Assembly (NCBI GenBank): GCA_947259495.1
Contig: CAMYLV010000001.1
Location: forward strand, 1-64,000
DNA from: an uncultured Desulfobacterales bacterium
GTDB taxonomy: Bacteria > Desulfobacterota > Desulfobacteria > Desulfobacterales > JAHEIW01
Length of the DNA stretch: 64,000 bases
Reading direction: 5' to 3'
Below are positions 27,246 through 37,000 of this stretch, piece after piece. The notes under the pieces were generated by a model. It was not told where the DNA came from, searched no databases, and was given only the letters and a program-made list of their open reading frames with translations. Numbering within the stretch: position 1 is the stretch's first letter; every line of letters begins with the position of its first letter. Both the position numbers and the translations under genes were made by a program.

Positions 27246-28340
27246 ATGAAACTGAAAGTTCCCGATTACCTGTCACTGATTAAGCCTTATGTGCCCGGCA
27301 AGTTGATCGAGGCCGTACAGCGCGAATACGGGGTCGACCATACCATTAAACTGGCCTCCAATGAAAATCCGCTGGGCCCCTCTCCCATGGCTGTTGAAGC
27401 CATCCGGCAGGCATTGGATGAGTTGCACCGCTATCCGGATGCCCGCGGTTACAAACTGACCCTGGCGATCGCTGAACAATATCATATCGATCCCGTCAGC
27501 ATTGTTTTGGGAAACGGATCTGATGACATTATCGCTTTGCTTGCAAGTGTTTTGTTAAGACCGGCCGATGAGGTGATTTTACCGCAACCCTCCTTCCTTT
27601 TTTATGAAATCGCGCTCCGCAGCATGGGCGCACGGCCGGTTTGGGTACCCTTAAAATCGTTTAACACCGATCTGGCGGGAATGATTGAAAAAATCAGTCC
27701 CAAAACCCGGATGATCTTTTTAAATGTTCCCCACAATCCTGCCGGTACCATCATTTCTAAATCCGATTTTGAAGATTTTATCGCGCAGATACCATCGCAG
27801 ATCGTCACTGTGCTGGATGAAGCCTATATCGAGTTTGTCAAAGAACCGGACTGCGCCAATAGTTTCGAATTTTTGCACAGCGATAAAGCGATTGTTGGAA
27901 TGCGCACTTTTTCGAAGGCCTTTGGGTTAGCCGGGCTTCGCGTGGGTTACGGCGCGATGCCGCCTGTTTTGGCCGAACTGCTTCACAGGGTCAGACAGCC
28001 CTTTAATGTGAATGTGCTTGCTCAGGTGGCAGCAAAAGCCGCTCTTAAGGATTCAAAATTCCTGGAGAAAACCCTCCAGCTGGTTCATACGGAACTTGAA
28101 TTTATTTATACGGCCCTCGACAGCCTTGAAGTGCCTTATATCCGATCCGAAGCCAACTTCTTTATGGTTGAGGTTGGTGGCGGCGGTCAAACCGCGGATG
28201 ACATCTTTAAAAAGCTACTGCCACTGGGTGTTATTGTGCGGCCCATGACATCTTACGGATACCCGCAGCATATTCGTGTCAGTATCGGGAAACATGAAGA
28301 AAATATCCGTTTTATAGAGGCACTCGAGCAAGCTATTTAA
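27246..28340 (+). CDS. hisC: Histidinol-phosphate aminotransferase
   Basis: HisC transfers the amino group from glutamate to imidazole acetol phosphate in histidine synthesis; some also handle aromatic amino acids. The 364-residue fold-type I PLP enzyme has SNENPLGPSPMAVEA near residue 38, the PLP aspartate region LDEAYIEFV, and the Schiff-base lysine in RTFSKAFGLAGLRVGY. Other his genes are not nearby. Start ATG at 27246 lacks a clear Shine-Dalgarno, being preceded by heptad repeats. Confidence 0.93.
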   Translation: MKLKVPDYLSLIKPYVPGKLIEAVQREYGVDHTIKLASNENPLGPSPMAVEAIRQALDELHRYPDARGYKLTLAIAEQYHIDPVSIVLGNGSDDIIALLASVLLRPADEVILPQPSFLFYEIALRSMGARPVWVPLKSFNTDLAGMIEKISPKTRMIFLNVPHNPAGTIISKSDFEDFIAQIPSQIVTVLDEAYIEFVKEPDCANSFEFLHSDKAIVGMRTFSKAFGLAGLRVGYGAMPPVLAELLHRVRQPFNVNVLAQVAAKAALKDSKFLEKTLQLVHTELEFIYTALDSLEVPYIRSEANFFMVEVGGGGQTADDIFKKLLPLGVIVRPMTSYGYPQHIRVSIGKHEENIRFIEALEQAI

Positions 28341-28358
28341 ATCGGAGATGTCGCATGT

Positions 28359-28552
28359 CAGGTTTCAGTGTTCAGGTGTCAGTTAACAGATAACAGAGCA
28401 CAGAAAACAGAAGTCAGAAATCAGAGGTCAGGAGACAGAAAACAGAAGACAGAAAACAGAAGTCAGAGTGTTGGGTTTTATTATTGTCCACGGCTTGGTG
28501 TATTTCGTTTTTTTCTGTCCTCTGTCGTCTGACCTCTGTCGTCTGACATCTG
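28359..28552. repeat. Inverted heptad array (CAGxxxx), 16 units plus reverse arm
   Basis: From 28359 to 28470, sixteen consecutive 7-nt units all begin with CAG in exact register (16 x 7 = 112 nt). After a 40-bp spacer, 28515-28552 holds six CTG cores exactly 7 nt apart (28515, 28522, 28529, 28536, 28543, 28550). This is the reverse complement unit, so the arms can pair. The array fills the hisC-cmk gap and ends at the cmk Shine-Dalgarno. Confidence 0.85.
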
Positions 28553-28559
28553 GAGGATT

Positions 28560-29228
28560 ATGAAGAAGCTATTGATCACCATCGATGGCCCGGCCGGCGC
28601 CGGTAAAACCAGTGTCAGCCGCGCTCTTGCGGAACGCCTGGGGTATCGGTATATCGATACCGGCGCCCTTTATCGGGGCGTCGCCTATGAAGTAAAACGC
28701 CAGGGTATCGATCCTGAAAATGACGTTGACCTGGCGGCCCTTTGCAGCCGGCTTCAGCTTGTTTTTAAACAAAAGGCTAATGAGCTGCGGCTTTATTCGG
28801 GCAGCACTGACATTACCGATCGCATTCGTACCCCCGAAATCAGCATGCTCGCATCGGCCGTTTCTGCAAAATCGCTGGTTCGAGACTATCTTTTGGACGT
28901 GCAAAAGGATATTGGGCGTCAGAAAGCGGCAGTCTTTGAAGGACGAGATATGGGAACCGTAGTTTTTCCGGCTGCGGATGTTAAATTTTTTCTGGATGCA
29001 TCCTCTCAGACCCGCGCCCAGCGACGTTATCAGGAAATAAAATCCAATTCCAATCAGTCGCTGAAGCAGGTTGAAAAGGATATGCAGCGCCGCGATCGCG
29101 ATGACAGCACCCGAAGCCTGGCGCCACTTAAGCCGGCAGATGACGCAATTATTATTGATTCCACAGACTTATCTATACAGGAAGTCGTGGATTCAATGCT
29201 GTCGTACATCGCCCGGAGAAAGGGGTAG
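28560..29228 (+). CDS. cmk: Cytidylate kinase
   Basis: Cmk phosphorylates CMP and dCMP for nucleotide recycling. The 222-residue P-loop kinase has GPAGAGKTS at 10-18, the YIDTGALYRGVA block, the CMP-binding FEGRDMGTVVFPAAD, and the LID with QRRYQEI and MQRRDRDDSTRSLAPLKPA. The start has GGAGG six nt upstream, directly after the heptad array. It lies upstream of rpsA, a conserved pairing in proteobacteria. Confidence 0.96.
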   Translation: MKKLLITIDGPAGAGKTSVSRALAERLGYRYIDTGALYRGVAYEVKRQGIDPENDVDLAALCSRLQLVFKQKANELRLYSGSTDITDRIRTPEISMLASAVSAKSLVRDYLLDVQKDIGRQKAAVFEGRDMGTVVFPAADVKFFLDASSQTRAQRRYQEIKSNSNQSLKQVEKDMQRRDRDDSTRSLAPLKPADDAIIIDSTDLSIQEVVDSMLSYIARRKG

Positions 29229-29325
29229 AACATGGGTTCTTTTCAAACCTAACCGCAACAGCTGTAGATTGAAAAAAAATAAATTAAGGATTGCTTTTTT
29301 TTCCTATTCTGTTAGATATATAGGC

Positions 29326-29350
29326 TTGTACCGCCAATAGCGCGGTACAA
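29326..29350 (+). other. Leader hairpin upstream of rpsA
   Basis: A perfect 9-bp inverted repeat (TTGTACCGC at 29326-29334, GCGGTACAA at 29342-29350) with a 7-nt loop lies 30 bp before rpsA. No T-run follows, so a terminator is unlikely. It may be a translational control structure in the S1 leader. Confidence 0.5.
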
Positions 29351-29379
29351 TAAAATGGGCTAAGGGGGATTAATTTTTC

Positions 29380-31230
29380 ATGACTGACGAAACAAACAAG
29401 GATGAAACCCAAAATGAAGTACAAGCTGAGCTTTCCGCTGATGGCGCGGATGAACAACCGGATGCCGGCGCCGGCAATCAAACTCAAGCGGAAACGCCTC
29501 AAGCAGACGAATCATTAAAGGGCGCATCCGAAGAGAGTACACCAGAACCGGCGGAAAGCATGACAAGCGTGATGGACATGTACGAAGAAAGCTTCAAACG
29601 TTTTGCCGAAGGCGAAGTGGTCAACGGCCGGATCATTTCAATAGACAAGGACCATGTTCTGATAGATATCGGCTACAAGTCTGAAGGTCAGGTAAGGATT
29701 GAAGAATTTTTAGATGAGAACGGCGATCTCACCGCAAAAATCGGTGATGCCATCGAAGTCATGGTTGAATGGTGGGACGATGAGGAGGAGCGCGTCCTGC
29801 TGTCAAAAGATAAAGCCGCTAATATAAAGGTCTGGGAGGCAATTAAAAATTCCTATGATGAAGAGGGTACCGTCAAAGGGACAATTACCAACCGGGTTAA
29901 AGGCGGGTTTTCTGTTGACATTGGCGTCCCGGCTTTTTTGCCCGGGTCACAGGCGGACCTGCGACCGATTCGGAATCTGGATGACATGGTCGGCAAGGAA
30001 TTTGATTTCAAAATTCTAAAATACAATCGCAAGCGCAGCAATATTGTCCTCTCGCGACGGGCGATATTGGAAAAAGAACTGGAGAAAAAGCGCTCCGCTA
30101 CCCTGGCGACGATTGTAGAAGGCAAGGTCGTCGAAGGCGCCGTCAAAAATATTACCGAATATGGTGTGTTCGTGGATCTGGGCGGCCTTGACGGCCTGCT
30201 TCACATTACCGATATCTCATGGGGTCGGGTAAAGCATCCTTCCGAGCTTTTTTCAATTGGTGACCCCATCACGGTTAAGATTCTAAATCTGGATCTGGAA
30301 AATGAAAGAGTCTCTTTGGGTATGAAACAGCTCAATGAAGACCCGTGGACCACCGCAGCCGAAAAATATGCGGTGAGTTCACGCGTGACGGGAAAGGTCG
30401 TGAGCCTGACAGACTATGGCGCTTTTGTCGAACTTGAGGAAGGCATCGAGGGCCTGATTCATGTTTCGGAAATGTCATGGACCCGCAAAATTAGACATCC
30501 ATCCAAGGTTGTATCCGTCGGAGAATTGGTGGAAGCTGTGGTGCTGGATATCAAACCTGACAGCCGCAGGATTTCTCTGGGCATGAAACAGGTTGTTCCG
30601 AATCCCTGGGATGTGATTAGTGAGAAATACCCGATCGGCACGACCATCGAAGGAAAAATTAAAAACATCACTGATTTCGGGCTGTTTATCGGTATTGACG
30701 AAGGCATTGATGGACTGGTTCATATCTCTGATATATCCTGGACGAAAAGAATCAAGCATCCCTCGGAGCTGTATCAGAAGGGAGATGTTGTTCAGGCCAT
30801 CGTGTTGGATATCGAAAAAGGGAACGAGCGGTTTTCGCTGGGCATTAAACAGTTGCAGGACGATCCCTGGGCGACAGTCGCCGAAAGGTACAATGTCGGG
30901 AAGGAAATAACCGGAACTGTCACCAATCTGACGGATTTTGGAATATTTGTTGAGCTGGAAGAAGGAATTGAGGGGCTGGTTCACGTATCAGAAATCAGCA
31001 AAGAAAAGATAAAAACACCGTTGGAAAAATTTAAAATTGGCGATGTTATCACCGCGCGAGTGATGAATATCAACAGTGATGAAAGGCGGATCGGCCTATC
31101 CATTAAACGCATGGAAATCGAAGACGAACAAAATTTACTCAGCGATTACGTCAACAATATGGGGCAGGCCACCTCTAGCTTTGGAGAGATTTTACGCGAG
31201 AATTTACAAGAGAAGCTGAACGAAGATTAA
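29380..31230 (+). CDS. rpsA: 30S ribosomal protein S1
   Basis: S1 binds mRNA and helps initiation on weak ribosome sites. The 616-residue protein has an acidic N-terminal stretch (1-60) followed by six S1 OB-fold repeats, seen from recurring GLVHISDISW-like, YGVFVDLGGLDGLLH and SLGMKQL blocks. About 60 extra N-terminal residues rich in Glu/Ala/Gln are longer than in E. coli S1. Start has AAGGGGG about 12 nt upstream. It follows cmk and ends at a strong terminator. Confidence 0.96.
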   Translation: MTDETNKDETQNEVQAELSADGADEQPDAGAGNQTQAETPQADESLKGASEESTPEPAESMTSVMDMYEESFKRFAEGEVVNGRIISIDKDHVLIDIGYKSEGQVRIEEFLDENGDLTAKIGDAIEVMVEWWDDEEERVLLSKDKAANIKVWEAIKNSYDEEGTVKGTITNRVKGGFSVDIGVPAFLPGSQADLRPIRNLDDMVGKEFDFKILKYNRKRSNIVLSRRAILEKELEKKRSATLATIVEGKVVEGAVKNITEYGVFVDLGGLDGLLHITDISWGRVKHPSELFSIGDPITVKILNLDLENERVSLGMKQLNEDPWTTAAEKYAVSSRVTGKVVSLTDYGAFVELEEGIEGLIHVSEMSWTRKIRHPSKVVSVGELVEAVVLDIKPDSRRISLGMKQVVPNPWDVISEKYPIGTTIEGKIKNITDFGLFIGIDEGIDGLVHISDISWTKRIKHPSELYQKGDVVQAIVLDIEKGNERFSLGIKQLQDDPWATVAERYNVGKEITGTVTNLTDFGIFVELEEGIEGLVHVSEISKEKIKTPLEKFKIGDVITARVMNINSDERRIGLSIKRMEIEDEQNLLSDYVNNMGQATSSFGEILRENLQEKLNED

Positions 31231-31237
31231 TCAAAAC

Positions 31238-31289
31238 TTCCGTCCGGGCGAAAACAGGGTTACCCTATCGTCCGGGCGGAATTTTTTTA
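31238..31289 (+). terminator. Rho-independent terminator after rpsA
   Basis: A 13-bp stem with two G-T wobbles (31238-31250 with 31269-31281) encloses a nested AGGGT/ACCCT hairpin and is followed by a run of T. It also overlaps the end of the convergent tsaC-like gene. Confidence 0.85.
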
Positions 31290-31895
31290 TTCAAAAATAC
31301 TGACATCCCCCGCCCCTCTGCGGATTACCTCCGGTACGTCATCGATTAAAGAAATGACGCTTGACGGCCTCCCCGGCGCGACATCTCCATCAATTACCAA
31401 ATCAATGCGGCTTCTAAAGACGTCGTGAATCAGGGAGGCATCGTTTACGATGCTGCCGTCGGGCATCGTCGCGCTTGTGGTGATAATGGGGTTTCCCAGA
31501 CCCTTTACCAGTTCGAGGCATATTTTATGATCCGGCACACGAATGCCGGCGGTTTTGCGCTTGGTCAGCATGATCTTGGGGACCAGTTTAGAACCCTCCA
31601 ATATGAAAGTGTAGGGGCCCGGTAATAATCTTCTCATGGTCTTGTAGGCATAATTGGATACTTTGGCATAATAGCTGATGTTTTTGAGTCCTGAGCAAAT
31701 AAAGCTGAAGGGCTTGCTTTTATTTCGCTGTTTCAACTGGTAGATTCTTTCAATGGCTTTTTTATTGAGGATATCACAGCCGATGCCGTAAATGGTGTCG
31801 GTCGGATATACGACGATGCCGCCTCTTGTCAGAATATCGACTGCTTTTTGAATGAGCCGATTCTGGGGGTTTAGGGAATTTATTTTAATCAGCAT
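31287..31895 (-). CDS. Sua5/YrdC/YciO family protein (threonylcarbamoyl-AMP synthase-like)
   Basis: This 202-residue protein is of the YrdC fold. TsaC members make threonylcarbamoyl-AMP for t6A37 tRNA modification; the closely related YciO members are less understood. Visible are VVYPTDTIYGIGCD, the KxR-type region LKQRNKSKPFSFIC, and TAGIRVPDH followed by IITTSATMPDG. KPFSFIC is a YciO-like variant of the usual KRP..pl pattern. It is convergent with rpsA. The TsaC activity is uncertain; a second Sua5 elsewhere would favour YciO. Confidence 0.8.
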   Translation of the reverse strand: MLIKINSLNPQNRLIQKAVDILTRGGIVVYPTDTIYGIGCDILNKKAIERIYQLKQRNKSKPFSFICSGLKNISYYAKVSNYAYKTMRRLLPGPYTFILEGSKLVPKIMLTKRKTAGIRVPDHKICLELVKGLGNPIITTSATMPDGSIVNDASLIHDVFRSRIDLVIDGDVAPGRPSSVISLIDDVPEVIRRGAGDVSIFE

Positions 31896-32208
31896 ATATT
31901 TGCGACTTTGTCTGTTTTTTATTGAAAACTGTTTCGCGAAGTTATTTTAAAAAAATGACAGAATTCCTTAACTTTAGTCGCTTTAGATCACTTTTAACAT
32001 TAGCGCATTTGCTTTAATGTATTCAGGAGATTGCTTTTATTATGCCACCGGGCCTATTGTCAAGGCGGCAAATAAAAGGATTGCTAAAGCCGATGGGTTT
32101 TGCTATTCGGATGCCTATCGCAAAAGGGCTGGAAACAAAACATAACCACGAAGAGCACAAAGATGGAATCTTTTAAAAATTTTCAAACGAGGATAGCGGA
32201 GGAAACGT
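31896..32208. other. Intergenic region upstream of guaB and tsaC-like gene
   Basis: This 313-bp divergent spacer is AT-rich with no convincing coding sequence. A degenerate stretch near 32141-32165 resembles the CCACGAAGAGCAC short-repeat type. I see no purine riboswitch core. Promoters for both sides are expected. Confidence 0.4.
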
Positions 32209-33672
32209 ATGCCCAAAATACCGCCAGAAGAGGCCTATTCTTTTGATGATGTTCTACTTATTCCTAATTATTCTGATGTGTTGCCCAAAGATGTCAATGT
32301 CAGCAGCCGCCTGACGCGCAACATCAGTTTGAACATACCGATTGTCAGCGCGGCCATGGATACCGTGACAGAAGGGGACACAGCCATCAGTATCGCCCGT
32401 GAAGGCGGCATGGGTTTTATTCACCGCAACATGAGCATCGAAAGCCAGGCCATGGAGGTCGACAAAGTCAAGAAATCTGAAAGCGGGATGATTGTCGATC
32501 CGGTCACGATAAACCCTGAGCAGAAAGTGGGGGAAGTGCTGAAATTGATGGAAAAATACCGTATTTCGGGGGTGCCGGTGACTAAAGGAGAGCAACTGGT
32601 GGGAATTGTTACCAACCGGGATTTACGATTTGAGACCGATCTCGATAAAAATGTGTCAGATGTGATGACCAAAGATAACCTGATAACGGTTTCTGAAGGT
32701 ATTGGCCTGGATGAATCGAAAAAGCTGTTGCATCGGCACCGCATTGAAAAACTTCTGGTCGTCGACTCAAAAGGGCGTCTGACCGGCTTAATTACCATTA
32801 AAGACATTGAGAAATTAAAAAAATATCCCCATTCATGTAAGGACAGGCTGGGTCGGCTGCGGGTCGGTGCGGCAGTGGGGGTGGGGCTGGACATGGAAGA
32901 GCGCACAGCCGCGCTCTTAGAAGCCGGCGCCGATGTGATATTGATTGATACTTCTCATGGACATACTGAAAATGTGCTTACCGCCGTACAAAAACTCAAG
33001 GGCAATCATAAAGACCTTGAACTGATCGCCGGCAACGTGGGTACCGCCAAAGGCGCAGAAGATTTGATCAATGCCGGCGTCGATGGCGTTAAAATTGGCA
33101 TCGGCCCGGGTTCCATCTGCACGACCCGAATCGTTGCCGGAATCGGTGTGCCGCAGTTTACCGCCATCATGAATTGTCGGGCGGTAGGCGCCAAAAGCGG
33201 TGTTCCCTTGATTGCAGATGGCGGCATCCGCTTTTCCGGTGATATCACCAAGGCGATCGGCGCCGGCGCGCATGCAATCATGATCGGGGGCCTGTTTGCC
33301 GGCACGGAGGAAACGCCGGGAGAACAAATCTTTTTTCAGGGTCGCAGCTATAAAGTATACCGCGGCATGGGCTCCATCGAGGCCATGAAAAAAGGGAGCA
33401 AAGACCGCTATTATCAATCCGAAAAAGCCGAAGAGGACAAACTGGTCCCGGAAGGCATTGTGGGCCGAGTACCGTATCGGGGCTCCCTGTCCGGAACCAT
33501 TTTTCAACTGGTCGGCGGATTGAAGGCCGGTATGGGTTATGTCGGCTGTCGCACCCTGGAAGAGCTGCGCGAAAAGGCCCGTTTCGTTAAAGTCAGCGCT
33601 GCGGGAATGCGTGAAAGCCATGTGCACGATGTGATTATTACCAAGGAGGCGCCGAACTATTCGCTCGAATAG
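32209..33672 (+). CDS. guaB: Inosine-5'-monophosphate dehydrogenase
   Basis: GuaB oxidises IMP to XMP with NAD+, the committed step of GMP synthesis. The 487-residue protein has the catalytic TIM barrel split by two CBS domains (about 95-205, with [16 protein letters not shown]). The catalytic cysteine lies in [13 protein letters not shown], and the flap has [12 protein letters not shown]. The C-terminal [14 protein letters not shown] is typical. No guaA is adjacent. GGAGG lies upstream of the ATG. Confidence 0.97.
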   Translation: MPKIPPEEAYSFDDVLLIPNYSDVLPKDVNVSSRLTRNISLNIPIVSAAMDTVTEGDTAISIAREGGMGFIHRNMSIESQAMEVDKVKKSESGMIVDPVTINPEQKVGEVLKLMEKYRISGVPVTKGEQLVGIVTNRDLRFETDLDKNVSDVMTKDNLITVSEGIGLDESKKLLHRHRIEKLLVVDSKGRLTGLITIKDIEKLKKYPHSCKDRLGRLRVGAAVGVGLDMEERTAALLEAGADVILIDTSHGHTENVLTAVQKLKGNHKDLELIAGNVGTAKGAEDLINAGVDGVKIGIGPGSICTTRIVAGIGVPQFTAIMNCRAVGAKSGVPLIADGGIRFSGDITKAIGAGAHAIMIGGLFAGTEETPGEQIFFQGRSYKVYRGMGSIEAMKKGSKDRYYQSEKAEEDKLVPEGIVGRVPYRGSLSGTIFQLVGGLKAGMGYVGCRTLEELREKARFVKVSAAGMRESHVHDVIITKEAPNYSLE

Positions 33673-34077
33673 AGGCTTGTATTATCTTATAAAATTAGAG
33701 CCGGTCATGTCATTTTCTTTCAGGTGATATGAATTTTAAAGTGCCGGTGACCCGATATTGGGACAAAACCGACATAATTTGCCAGCTCGAATACATAGGT
33801 GTCAATCATCCCCAATATCGGGTCAATGTATCCCTTATGGGTAAATCATCTGCATATCGCCTCCAGAAAATAACATGCCCTTGAGCAACTTCGGCGCATG
33901 CAACATCTGAGCGCAATTAATCTCGGTCCGGGCAAATATTTATCGGAAATAGAGCATCGAAAAAAAAAATCAACTATGATATATATAATAACGCCTTGCC
34001 CATTTGCCCTCACAAATGTTTGATCTTTATTTAGCTGGTGCTTTTCAACCCACATTCAATTTTGAAACGAGTGATGC
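33673..34077. other. Intergenic region between guaB and dnaE
   Basis: These 405 bp have no convincing coding sequence. A perfect 14-bp inverted repeat (see next entry) is the main feature. Remaining sequence is AT-rich, with several AT-only stretches near 33960-34000. Confidence 0.45.
33749..33824. repeat. Perfect 14-bp inverted repeat with 48-bp spacer
   Basis: GACCCGATATTGGG (33749-33762) is exactly reverse-complemented at 33811-33824. The two arms are separated by 48 bp. No T-run follows either arm. It could be a paired protein-binding site or the ends of a small element. Confidence 0.75.
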
Positions 34078-37000
34078 ATGACTGAAGCCATACCCGATTT
34101 TGTTCATCTGCATGTTCATACCCAGTACAGTCTTTTGGACGGCGCCATCCGCATCAATGACCTTTTACGGCGTGCAGCTGAATTCGATATGAAAGCCGTA
34201 AGCGTGACCGATCATGGAACGATGTTCGGCGCCGTAGAATTCTATCAAAAAGCCAGCGCGGCAGGTATAAAACCGATTATCGGCTGTGAGATCTATGTAG
34301 CCCCCAGGACCCGTTATGATAAAACGCCATTGGACAACAAAGAACTTTCGCATTTAATTTTGCTGGCCAAGAATGAAGAAGGCTATCGCAACCTGTGCAA
34401 ACTAGCGACCACAGCGCAGCTTGACGGATTTTATTATAAGCCGCGCATTGATAAGCAAGTTCTCAAAGATTGTAGCCGGGGGTTGATCGGTTTAACGGCC
34501 TGCTTGCATGGCGAGGTTCCGCGCCGAATCCAGCAGGGCAACATCGATCGGGCTGAAGAAACGGCCCGCGAATATTGTAACATTTTCGGGGAGAACAATT
34601 TTTTTCTGGAAGTGCAAAACAACGGTATCGCAGAACAGGAACTGGTCAATCAAGCACTGCTGGACATCAGCCAGCGGTTGTCGATTCCTTTGGTGGCCAG
34701 CAACGATTGTCATTATCTAAGCAAAACAGACGTCAGGGCCCATGATGTCCTGTTATGCATTCAAACCGGTAAAACCATTGAAGATAACGAACGCCTCAAG
34801 TTTCGCACCGATCAGCTCTACTTCAAGTCGAAAGCTGAAATGCATGCTACCTTCAAAGACTATCCAGGGGCGCTCAGCAATACGGTGGATATTGCCGCCC
34901 GCTGTAATATTGGCTTTGATTTCAATACCTATCATTTTCCCCGATTTGCCGATGCTTCGGAGCTGAGCAGCGACACCCTTTTCACTCAAAAAGTTCAGCA
35001 GGGTTTTGAGTTGCGCATGCAGCGCCTCAAAGAAAAGAATCCTCAAATTGATGAAGCGCTTTATCACGAGCGCCTGGCGTATGAAATGTCGGTCATACAG
35101 GATATGGGATTCTCGGGTTATTTTTTAATCGTGGCCGATTTTATCCGTTATGCCAAAGAAAACAACATACCGGTGGGTCCCGGGCGGGGCTCGGCCGCCG
35201 GCAGCCTGGTTGCCTACAGCCTGGGAATTACCGATCTGGACCCCATTTTCCACGGTCTGATCTTTGAGCGCTTTTTAAACCCGGCCCGTAAAAGCATGCC
35301 CGATATTGATGTCGATTTTTGCATCGACGGGCGGGAAGATGTTTATAAATATGTTGTCGATAAGTACGGAGGCGGAGATTACGTTGCCCAGATCATTACA
35401 TTCGGAAAACTGAAAACCCGGGCCGTCATTCGGGATGTCGGGCGGGCTCTGAATATCCCGTTAGCCGAGGTGGATGCCATCGCCAAAATGGTTCCCGACA
35501 TTTTAAATATCAGCCTCGACGAAGCCCTAAAACGGGAGCCTCGTTTGCTCGAGCTGGCGCGCCAAAAGCCCGAAATCGATGAACTCATCAATATCTGTCG
35601 GGTGCTTGAAGGCCTTCCGCGACATGCGTCGACCCATGCGGCCGGTGTGGTTATCGCCGACCAGCCTTTGGTTAATTACATGCCGCTTTACCGTGGTAAA
35701 AAGGGTGAAGTGGTGACGCAGTACGACATGAAGATCGTAGAGAAAATCGGATTGGTTAAGTTTGATTTTTTGGGCCTGCGGAACCTGACGGTGATCGCCA
35801 ATACCCTTGCGCTTTTGGCCAGTCAGGGGCGCACCCCGCCGGATTTAGATAATATCGAATTGACCGATGCCGATACCTATCGTCTGCTTTCCGCCGGCGA
35901 CACCACCGGGGTCTTTCAGCTCGAGAGCTCGGGCATGAAGGATTTGCTGGTGCGCCTCAAGCCGGGAACCTTTGACGATGTGATTGCGCTGGTAGCGCTC
36001 TACCGTCCGGGACCGATGGAAAGCGGAATGATTGACGACTATGTGGCCCGCAAACACGGCCGTGAGAAGGTGGAATATCTGTTACCGCAGCTGGAGCCGA
36101 TTTTAAAAGAAACCTACGGCGTGATCGTCTATCAGGAACAGGTGATGAAAATTGCCAGTGATCTCGCCAATTATTCCATGGCAGAAGCCGATGATCTGCG
36201 CAAGGCAATGGGAAAGAAAATCCCGGCCATTATGGCTAAGCACCGGGAGCGCTTTGTGAACGGCGCTTCCGGAAACGAGATTGCCGCCGAGCAAGCCGCG
36301 CCGATTTTTAGTCTGATGGAAAAATTCGGCGGTTATGGATTCAATAAATCCCACAGCGCGGCCTATGCACTGATTGCCTATCAAACGGCTTACCTCAAGA
36401 CCCATTTCCCGGTCGAATTTATGGCCTCCTTGCTGACCAGTGAAATGCATTCCACCGACGGTGTGGTAAAATATATTGTCGAGTGTCGCAATCACGGTAT
36501 CGCCGTCTTGCCGCCGGATATCAATTACAGCCAGAAAGGCTTTGCCGTTGATGGCGAAAAGATTCGCTTCGGTCTGGTGGCAGTGAAAAATGTGGGTGAA
36601 GCCGCGATCGAAGCTATCGTCGAATCCCGCGGCGATAATGCTTTTGCGTCACTTTTTGATTTTTGTGAGCGGGTGGATCTAAAAAAAGTGAACAAGCGCG
36701 TCATCGAGTCATTGATAAAATGCAGCGCTTTTGATTCCACCGGTGCCAGGCGCTCTCAAATGATGGCGGCTTTGGAAGAGGCCCTGGATTACGGTCAGCG
36801 GGTGCAAAAGGAACGACTGGATCCGCAGATCGGTCTGTTCGACGGTGCCGTAAATCCGCAGGTCATCAATGCACCGAGCTTGCCTGACATCGAGGAGTGG
36901 TCGGAAAATCAGCGTCTGGCATTTGAAAAAGAATCCCTCGGGTTTTACGTTAGCGGACATCCCTTGAAACGCTATTCGAATTTGCTTGATAAATTTACCA

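Noticed and set aside
28359-28552. CRISPR array between hisC and cmk
   Set aside because: Units are 7 nt with no spacer/repeat alternation of CRISPR size and no cas genes nearby.
31896-32208. Purine riboswitch upstream of guaB
   Set aside because: No conserved purine-riboswitch core or paired loops could be seen.
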